Assembly (NCBI GenBank): GCA_023256455.1
Contig: JAGDXN010000038.1
Coordinates: forward strand, 1,706 to 8,641
Length of the DNA stretch: 6,936 nucleotides
Direction of reading: 5' to 3'
Source: Cuniculiplasma sp.
GTDB taxonomy: Archaea > Thermoplasmatota > Thermoplasmata > Thermoplasmatales > Thermoplasmataceae
This document shows positions 1 to 6,936 of this stretch, piece by piece (position 1 is the stretch's first letter; each line of letters begins with the position of its first letter). The position numbers and the translations under genes were made by a program. A model generated the notes under the pieces. That model saw nothing but the letters and a program-made list of their open reading frames with translations. It was not told where the DNA came from and did not search any database.

Positions 1-1
1 A

Positions 2-2787
<2,786 letters not shown>

Positions 2788-2789
2788 TA

Positions 2790-3227
2790 TTGAGTTCCAA
2801 GGGAGTAACTATTGATAATAGAATCATGGAAATGAGAGCACTTTTTGACAGGGTAGCCAGAGTCGAAGTGAGAGAATGCATTGAAAACGAAGACATGGTC
2901 CTCTTCATAGTTCCTGAGAAGAAGATGGCAGAGATGTTCAAGAGAAACCAGAATGTTGTGGCCAATCTCAAGGAAAAGATCAACAAGCACATTCTCATCG
3001 CAGAGTATTCAAGGGATACCATATCCTTCGTAAGAAATCTTTATTTCAGGTATGGGGTAAAGGAAATAGATGTCAAATGGGATCAGGGACAGATAGACAT
3101 TCAGGTTGCAGTGGACCCCAATGAGGTAGGAAAGGCCATAGGAAAGGAAGGCAGAAACGTAAAACTCATGAAGGATGCAATTTCCAGATTCACAGAAATA
3201 AGGTCTCTGTCCATAAAACAGCCATGA
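2790..3227 (+). CDS. nusA: Archaeal NusA-like transcription factor (two KH domains)
   Basis: This small KH-only NusA relative is usually encoded beside rpoA2 in archaea and is thought to bind RNA near the polymerase; it lacks the bacterial N-terminal and S1 domains. It has 145 residues. The second KH domain (about 85-145) has an intact loop G118-K-E-G121 in the context NEVGKAIGKEGRNVKL. In the first KH domain (about 15-80) the equivalent loop reads F50-K-R-N53, so both glycines are missing. The start is TTG, chosen because GGTGA (2779-2783) lies 6 nt upstream and matches the archaeal anti-Shine-Dalgarno. An ATG at 2826 (residue 13) is the alternative and would still leave both KH domains. The 2-nt gap after rpoA2 argues for one transcript. 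The L30e gene often found between rpoA2 and nusA is absent. Confidence 0.9.
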   Translation: MSSKGVTIDNRIMEMRALFDRVARVEVRECIENEDMVLFIVPEKKMAEMFKRNQNVVANLKEKINKHILIAEYSRDTISFVRNLYFRYGVKEIDVKWDQGQIDIQVAVDPNEVGKAIGKEGRNVKLMKDAISRFTEIRSLSIKQP

Positions 3228-3230
3228 GGA

Positions 3231-3255
3231 GTTTTTAAGGGAAACCCATATATCC
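3231..3255 (+). promoter_or_regulatory. Candidate promoter of the aIF1A-Rio1-KH operon
   Basis: The 48-nt gap between nusA and aIF1A is the only sizeable break in the plus-strand genes before the tRNA. It contains two AT-rich boxes. TTTTTAAG (3232-3239) would place a start near 3261. CATATATC (3247-3254) is centred about 26 nt upstream of the GTG at 3276, which would give a leaderless mRNA. The T-run at 3232-3236 could instead help end the rpo-nusA transcript. Which box is used cannot be told from sequence. Confidence 0.45.
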
Positions 3256-3275
3256 CCATTCCCAATATATGGTTA

Positions 3276-3626
3276 GTGAGTATTATGGACGATAATAAAT
3301 TTCATGCTAATACTGAGGATTCGGAAGATCAGATTACAAGGGTGATTATGCCAAATAAACGAAAGGGGGAGATGTTCGGAATAGTGGAAAAACTGTCAGG
3401 TGGTTCCCATTTAACTGTTATGTGTGAGGATGGGTTCACCAGAGCATCCCGTATACCTGGTAAGATGAAAAAAAGAATGTGGATAAGAGAAAAGGATCTT
3501 GTTATTGTAAAGCCATGGCAGTTTCAAAACGAGAAGGCAGATATTGTTTACAGGTATACCCAGACTCAGGCCAATTATTTGAGCAGGAACTCAGCCCTTC
3601 CTGAAATTATAAATATATTTAAGTGA
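3276..3626 (+). CDS. eif1a: Translation initiation factor aIF1A
   Basis: This is the archaeal ortholog of eIF1A and bacterial IF1. It binds the small-subunit A site and helps place the initiator tRNA during start-codon selection. The OB-fold core is well conserved: RVIMPNKRKGEMFGIVEKL (about 22-40), the RNA-binding stretch RIPGKMKKRMWIREKD (59-74), VIVKPWQFQ (76-84), then DIVYRYTQTQANYL (89-102). The length of 116 residues is normal. GTG at 3276 and ATG at 3285 are both possible starts, three codons apart. The GTG fits a leaderless transcript from a TATA-like box at 3247. The ATG has a GTGA core 5 nt upstream. It is first in a cluster with rio1 and the KH gene, an arrangement recurrent in archaea. 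Confidence 0.95.
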   Translation: MSIMDDNKFHANTEDSEDQITRVIMPNKRKGEMFGIVEKLSGGSHLTVMCEDGFTRASRIPGKMKKRMWIREKDLVIVKPWQFQNEKADIVYRYTQTQANYLSRNSALPEIINIFK

Positions 3627-3627
3627 A

Positions 3628-4392
3628 ATGGAAGACACATCAGCCTTAAGGAAACTTCTGGACAGGGACGAATTTAAGTTCAGCCAGAATCTCGACAGAA
3701 AGACCGAAGGTCTTGTATTTGATAAAAGGACCATAGATGCAATATTTCAGGTTTTTAAGGAATTCCACATAAGATCGCTGGATTTTCCCATATCATCGGG
3801 TAAGGAGGCTCTTGTTTTCAAAATAATCTCAGAAAAGGGTCCAATGGTAATGAAGATATTCAAAATGTCCACCTTAAAGTTCCAGAATATACAGAAATAT
3901 ATTGATGGCGATCCAAGGTTTAAAAATTACCGCAAAACCAGAGGAAATATTGTTTATTTGTGGGCAAGAAAGGAGTTCTCCAATCTACAGCTTTGCCATG
4001 ATATGGGGATAAAGGTTCCCGAGCCAGCAGGCTTTAAGGAAAATATCCTTCTCATGGGCTATGTGGGAACCAAAAAATCCCCTGCACCAAAACTGAAGGA
4101 TGTATCTGAAGATAAGAGGGAAAAATATACCATACATGCAATGATCCAGTACAGGGAAATGGTGGAGAAGGCAGGCATTGTCCACGCAGATTTCAGCGAA
4201 TATAATATACTGTGTCACATGGGGAAAAGCTATATCATAGACCTTGGGCAGGCCGTCTCTGTCAAGCATCCCATGGCTGAAGAATTCATGAAAAGAGATA
4301 TGGAAAATATGAAAAACTACTGCGCCAGAAATAATGTGGAGTTTCAGGAGGACTGGATACCTGAAATAAGGGAGGATGACCAGGATGAGTGA
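3628..4392 (+). CDS. rio1: RIO1-type serine protein kinase/ATPase
   Basis: This is a Rio1-family atypical kinase, known to act in late maturation of the small ribosomal subunit. Its 254 residues match the compact archaeal form: an N-terminal helical part (1-50) followed by the RIO domain. The RIO nucleotide loop is SSGKEA (56-61) and the ATP-binding lysine is K76 in VMKIFK. The flexible-loop region contains FKNYRKTRGN. WARKEFSNL (112-120) and APKLKDV (153-159) are family signatures. The catalytic loop VHADFSEYN contains D188 and N193. The metal-binding aspartate is D205 in IIDLGQ. All key residues are present, so the enzyme should be active. The ATG follows the aIF1A stop after 1 nt; only a weak GTGA precedes it, so translation is probably coupled. 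Confidence 0.95.
   Translation: MEDTSALRKLLDRDEFKFSQNLDRKTEGLVFDKRTIDAIFQVFKEFHIRSLDFPISSGKEALVFKIISEKGPMVMKIFKMSTLKFQNIQKYIDGDPRFKNYRKTRGNIVYLWARKEFSNLQLCHDMGIKVPEPAGFKENILLMGYVGTKKSPAPKLKDVSEDKREKYTIHAMIQYREMVEKAGIVHADFSEYNILCHMGKSYIIDLGQAVSVKHPMAEEFMKRDMENMKNYCARNNVEFQEDWIPEIREDDQDE
4371..4375 (+). promoter_or_regulatory. Ribosome binding site deciding the start of the KH gene
   Basis: GGAGG within the end of rio1 directly abuts an ATG at 4376 and ends 9 nt before a second in-frame ATG at 4385. Only the second has workable spacing, so 4385 is preferred. Confidence 0.65.
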
Positions 4393-4942
4393 AGCGTACA
4401 GCATATCCGTAAGAATACCGAAGGAGCGTATTGGCGTCCTTATAGGAAAGGATGGCATGGTCAAAAAGATGATCGAGGAAGCCGGTGAATGTATTATGGA
4501 AATAGATTCACAGGAGGGTGATGTTCTCATAATACAGAAGGGAGACCCTCTAAAGGTAAATGTAACGGGTGAAGTGGTCAGGGCAATTGGCAGGGGGTTT
4601 AACCCTGACAGGGCATACAATCTGTTCAACGATGGTTTCCAGCTTGTTGTTTTGCCCCTGAGGGATGTTGCCAAAAAGGGTTCAAACAGAATCAACGAAA
4701 TCAAGGGAAGAATCATAGGAAGGGAAGGCAAGACAAGGCAGATAATTGAAGATATAACGGATACAATGATATCAGTTTACGGTGACACCGTTTCTCTCAT
4801 TGGGGATTACATATCCATGAAATATGCATTGCAGGCCGTGGAGATGCTCATAGAGGGAAGAAAGCAGAGAACTGTGTATTCTTTCCTTGAGTCGAGGGTT
4901 AAGGATCTTAAGATGGAAAGACTCAACGAATCCTTCAGATGA
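4385..4942 (+). CDS. Dim2/Pno1-like KH-domain ribosome assembly protein
   Basis: This is a 185-residue protein with two KH domains, matching archaeal relatives of Dim2/Pno1. In eukaryotes that protein binds near the 3' end of small-subunit rRNA and works with Rio and Nob1 factors. The first KH domain has G21-K-D-G24 (RIGVLIGKDGMVKKMIEE). The second has G112-R-E-G115 (GRIIGREGKTRQIIE). Between them lies the family segment AIGRGFNPDRAYNLF (67-81). The C-terminal helix (about 144-185) is basic and charged. The start at 4385 overlaps the end of rio1 by 8 nt (ATGAGTGA); an upstream in-frame ATG at 4376 would add three residues but sits directly against the GGAGG site. The neighbouring rio1 and aIF1A genes support a role in 30S assembly. 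The family is clear; the exact role is inferred from homologs. Confidence 0.9.
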   Translation: MSEAYSISVRIPKERIGVLIGKDGMVKKMIEEAGECIMEIDSQEGDVLIIQKGDPLKVNVTGEVVRAIGRGFNPDRAYNLFNDGFQLVVLPLRDVAKKGSNRINEIKGRIIGREGKTRQIIEDITDTMISVYGDTVSLIGDYISMKYALQAVEMLIEGRKQRTVYSFLESRVKDLKMERLNESFR

Positions 4943-4977
4943 TTGGTCTGGCGGTGCAATGCATCGCATAATAAGTG

Positions 4978-4984
4978 TTATATT
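4978..4984 (+). promoter_or_regulatory. TATA-like box of the initiator tRNA gene
   Basis: TTATATT is centred about 26 nt upstream of the first base of the mature tRNA (5007). This is the normal archaeal TATA-to-start distance if transcription begins at or very near the mature 5' end. It lies in the 64-nt gap between the KH gene and the tRNA, where I saw nothing else apart from a short near-palindrome, TGCAATGCA. Confidence 0.6.
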
Positions 4985-5006
4985 GTTTTATTCCATATCC
5001 TGATGA

Positions 5007-5081
5007 AGCGGGGTGGGGTAGCTAGGAAATCCCGACGGGCTCATAACCCGTAGATCGATGGTTCAAATCCATTCCCCGCTA
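5007..5081 (+). tRNA. Initiator tRNA-Met (CAT)
   Basis: A full cloverleaf can be drawn. The acceptor AGCGGGG (5007-5013) pairs perfectly with CCCCGCT (5074-5080), with A73 at 5081. The D-stem is GGG/CCC (5016-5018 with 5031-5033) and the D-loop contains GG. The anticodon stem is ACGGG/CCCGT with loop CTCATAA, giving anticodon CAT at 5042-5044. The T-arm is GATGG/CCATT with loop TTCAAAT and one G-T pair. Three consecutive G-C pairs at the base of the anticodon loop and an A1-U72 pair mark it as the initiator rather than elongator tRNA-Met or tRNA-Ile(CAU). CCA is not encoded, as is usual in many archaea. The last 19 bases overlap the end of hemD on the other strand. Confidence 0.96.
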
Positions 5082-5764
5082 TTTTCCATAATTCTTTTAA
5101 TAAGGTCATCAAAGTCTCCCTTTCCCACAAAGGGTATGTTATGGAATCCGTTTTTCCTCAGTTCTTTTTCAGTTTCGGATCCAATGGGAAAGAATTTCAT
5201 GTTATTATATTGATTTCCTGTTATTCGTTTAAATATTCTAACTTCTTCAGGAGATGTGAAAACAAAGCCAATAAAATCAGGGGTTTTGCTTTCCATTGAT
5301 ATATCATGGGACGCATCTATTTCCTCATAGGCATAGAGATAGATGTTTATTCCCTTAATCCCGCATTCACTCAGTCTGTCCGTGAGTACATCTGTGTGAA
5401 TCCTGTTCCTTGGAATGAGTACTGATGTATCTTCATCCAGTGAATTACATATGAGGCTGGCAAGCCCATCGGAATTATGAATTTCCGGAGTATTCGAATC
5501 TATGTTGTTTTCATTCAGCAGATCCCTGGTTTTATTTCCAATGGAGAAAACTTTTAGATTTTTCAGAGGATGTTTTCCAAATCTTTTAAGGAAAAAATTT
5601 ACGGATGTTGTGCTCAGAAAGGCAATTCCAGATACACCATTCCAGTCAGGTTCTGGTATATTTTCAATTTCCCTTATTCTTGTGAGGGGTATATTCTTAA
5701 TATCAATCCCATGGGGGAGATTTTCAAATTTTTCTTCCGGCCTGAAGCTGATAATTCTGGTCAC
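5063..5764 (-). CDS. hemD: Uroporphyrinogen-III synthase
   Basis: HemD closes hydroxymethylbilane to uroporphyrinogen III with inversion of ring D, in the cytoplasm. Its 233 residues are near the usual length. The two-lobe pattern is visible: FLSTTSVNFFLKRF (49-62) with FSIGNKTRDLL (73-83) in one lobe, and FVFTSPEEVRIF (167-178) with FPIGSETEKELRKNGF (192-207) in the other. These correspond to the family's TS.N...F and IG..T...L motifs. HemD sequences are very divergent, so context matters: it directly follows hemC, with a GTGA overlap of start and stop. The start is GTG, supported by AAGGAGG (5773-5779) at 8 nt spacing. The 3' end runs into the convergent initiator tRNA gene, whose T-loop sequence supplies the TGA stop. 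Confidence 0.9.
   Translation of the reverse strand: MTRIISFRPEEKFENLPHGIDIKNIPLTRIREIENIPEPDWNGVSGIAFLSTTSVNFFLKRFGKHPLKNLKVFSIGNKTRDLLNENNIDSNTPEIHNSDGLASLICNSLDEDTSVLIPRNRIHTDVLTDRLSECGIKGINIYLYAYEEIDASHDISMESKTPDFIGFVFTSPEEVRIFKRITGNQYNNMKFFPIGSETEKELRKNGFHNIPFVGKGDFDDLIKRIMENSGEWI
5082..5098 (+). terminator. Possible T-rich terminator after the tRNA
   Basis: Two TTTT runs (5082-5085 and 5095-5098) follow directly after the tRNA. Archaeal polymerase often stops at such T-runs. They lie inside hemD on the opposite strand, so base composition alone could also explain them. Confidence 0.35.
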
Positions 5765-6594
5765 GGCAATATCCTCCTTATTTCTCCAGCAATATTGACA
5801 GCATCTTGCATAGTTTCAACTTTCCTGTGCATTGTAATTTCATTTTCATTCACGGTAAGGTCAACATAGAGCATTTTCTCCAGAGGATGATAAAAAATTC
5901 CATTGGGGGTTGAACATCCGAAATCAAGTATATCTGACACTGCCCTTTCCATGTCAAACCTCAATCTGGAAACAGGATCCTCTGTTTTTTTAATTTCTTC
6001 CACATATTTGCTATCCTTTCTGCAGACCACAGCTATGAGACTCTGATTTGCAGCAGGAACACTGATTCTATGGTCAATTTTTTCAAATTCTATTTCCGGA
6101 TACAATCTAACAATACCTGCTTCTGAAAGCACGATTCCATCATATTCTCCTGATCTCAGTCTTTCAATCCTTGTATCAATGTTTCCCCTTATGTTCTTAA
6201 ATGTCCATCCTGGATGAATCCTTGACAGCTGTTTCTCCCTCCTCGGGGATGATGTACCAATAATGAGATTTTTTTCATTCTTTCCAGGGTTCAAAACAAG
6301 GGCATCGTGGAAATGTTCCCAGTCAAAAACTGAACAGACGGTGAGGTCTTCCTCAAGCCCACCGGGCATGTCCTTTGCACTGTGAACTGCACAGTCTATT
6401 TCCCCATCAAGCACCTTCTCGTTCAGTCTTTTCACAAACAGTCCTGTTCCCCCTATCTCCTTCAGGGACCTCTCTGTGTTTTCATCACCATGGGATTGAA
6501 TCCCTCTGATCTCAATTCCATTCATTCCGCTTCTTTCTGCGAACATCCTTCCCTGAAGGAGGGCAAGCTTACTGGTTCTTGTTCCCACCAACAT
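5761..6594 (-). CDS. hemC: Hydroxymethylbilane synthase (porphobilinogen deaminase)
   Basis: HemC joins four porphobilinogen molecules on a dipyrromethane cofactor. Its 277 residues are slightly shorter than the bacterial enzyme. Family signatures appear in order: VGTRTSKLALLQ (3-14), HGDENT (35-40), GGTGLFVKRLNEKVLDGEIDCAVHS (48-72, read as adjoining blocks), the catalytic aspartate D75 in AKDMP, GTSSPRR (113-119), NIRGNIDTRIERL (134-146), and C227 in FGCSTPNG as the cofactor-binding cysteine. The loop that usually reads PAxGQGAxGIE is PAANQSLIAVV here (180-190): the glutamine is kept but both neighbouring glycines are gone. The ATG has a GGAG 10 nt upstream and overlaps the end of hemL by 26 nt. 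The TGA overlaps the hemD GTG. The identity is firm and the enzyme looks intact. Confidence 0.96.
   Translation of the reverse strand: MLVGTRTSKLALLQGRMFAERSGMNGIEIRGIQSHGDENTERSLKEIGGTGLFVKRLNEKVLDGEIDCAVHSAKDMPGGLEEDLTVCSVFDWEHFHDALVLNPGKNEKNLIIGTSSPRREKQLSRIHPGWTFKNIRGNIDTRIERLRSGEYDGIVLSEAGIVRLYPEIEFEKIDHRISVPAANQSLIAVVCRKDSKYVEEIKKTEDPVSRLRFDMERAVSDILDFGCSTPNGIFYHPLEKMLYVDLTVNENEITMHRKVETMQDAVNIAGEIRRILP
5773..5779 (-). promoter_or_regulatory. Ribosome binding site deciding the GTG start of hemD
   Basis: AAGGAGG on the minus strand lies within the end of hemC, 8 nt before the GTG at 5764. It is the strongest Shine-Dalgarno site in the window and fixes the hemD start. Confidence 0.75.
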
Positions 6595-6936
6595 TCATAT
6601 CATACTCCAGGGCGTATGCCATTTTGAAGGCTGCCATTTCGATCTCCTCTGGGGTGTGGGCCATGCCTATAAAGGATGCCTCAAACTGCCCAGGTGAAAG
6701 GTATATTCCATTCTTAATCAGGTTCCTGAAAAACTGGAAGAACTTCTTAACATCACTGGATTTGGCGGTGGAATAATCAACCACATCCTTTTCATTAAAG
6801 AATACCGTAAACATGTTGTATACTCTGTTTACTCTTACCCCAAGATCCTTATAGGGACTTAATTTTTCTTCAATCCACCTGGCAAGTTCTATGGTAGATT
6901 CATAGTTGCTTTTCTTAAGAAATTTGAGGGTTGCTA
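6569..6936 (-). CDS. hemL: Glutamate-1-semialdehyde 2,1-aminomutase, C-terminal part
   Basis: HemL is the PLP-dependent enzyme that converts glutamate-1-semialdehyde to 5-aminolevulinate in the C5 pathway. Only the last ~121 residues are in the window; the frame is open to the right edge. The visible part starts ATLKFL and continues with GVRVNRVYNMFTVFF, a YSTAKSSD stretch, FFRNLIKNGIYLSPGQFEA, and FIGMAHTPEEIE. These match the usual C-terminal signatures GVYLPPSQFEA and AHT.EDI. The PLP lysine lies upstream and off-window. It is the first visible gene of the hemL-hemC-hemD order. The TAA stop at 6569 lies 26 nt inside hemC, so expression is likely coupled. Confidence 0.94.
   Translation of the reverse strand, partial: ATLKFLKKSNYESTIELARWIEEKLSPYKDLGVRVNRVYNMFTVFFNEKDVVDYSTAKSSDVKKFFQFFRNLIKNGIYLSPGQFEASFIGMAHTPEEIEMAAFKMAYALEYDMNVGGNKNQ

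Noticed and set aside
3985..4731. 248-residue open frame on the minus strand opposite rio1 and the KH gene
   Set aside because: It is antisense to the conserved kinase catalytic loop and both GXXG motifs; its hydrophobic look comes from the reversed codons of charged residues.
4946..4970. TGCAATGCA and surroundings as an operator or hairpin
   Set aside because: The symmetry is short and imperfect and no stable stem can be drawn; it could easily occur by chance.
5007..5081. The CAT-anticodon tRNA as elongator tRNA-Met or tRNA-Ile(CAU)
   Set aside because: Three G-C pairs next to the anticodon loop and A1-U72 are the archaeal initiator hallmarks.
5502..5869. Two ~100-residue plus-strand open frames opposite hemD/hemC
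   Set aside because: They are antisense to genes with clear motifs, overlap each other in different frames, and have no recognisable domain.

Overview
The window looks like a piece of an archaeal chromosome, most likely from the Thermoplasmata (Thermoplasma/Ferroplasma-like lineages). The largest RNA polymerase subunit is split into A' and A''. The other genes are archaeal in type: aIF1A, Rio1, a Dim2-like KH protein, a NusA-like protein made only of KH domains, and a tRNA with no encoded CCA. Arginine is coded mostly by AGA/AGG. The order-level placement is inferred from overall gene content and style and is less certain than the domain.

Positions 2-3227 (plus strand) hold a transcription block: the 3' end of rpoA1 (A'), rpoA2 (A'') and a nusA-like gene, packed with a 1-nt overlap and a 2-nt gap. 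This block contains the most unusual feature of the window. A' carries a C-terminal extension and A'' a roughly 270-residue N-terminal extension. Together they contain three diverged copies of one ~110-residue domain: one at the end of A', one at the very start of A'', and a third in A'' after a charged linker. The A'/A'' gene boundary falls exactly between copies 1 and 2.

Positions 3228-4942 (plus strand) hold a translation and small-subunit assembly block: aIF1A, the Rio1 kinase and a two-KH Dim2/Pno1-like protein. It has its own candidate promoter. An initiator tRNA-Met follows at 5007-5081 with a TATA-like box at the right distance. The ribosomal protein genes that often sit beside rpoA2 and nusA in Euryarchaeota (L30e, S12, S7) are not seen here.

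Positions 5063-6936 (minus strand) hold a tetrapyrrole operon read toward the tRNA: hemL (3' part only), hemC and hemD. These are the glutamate-1-semialdehyde aminotransferase, hydroxymethylbilane synthase and uroporphyrinogen-III synthase steps. The genes overlap one another. The last five codons and the stop of hemD lie inside the tRNA gene on the opposite strand.

No mobile element, CRISPR array or insertion sequence was seen, and no gene-free stretch is longer than about 65 bases.
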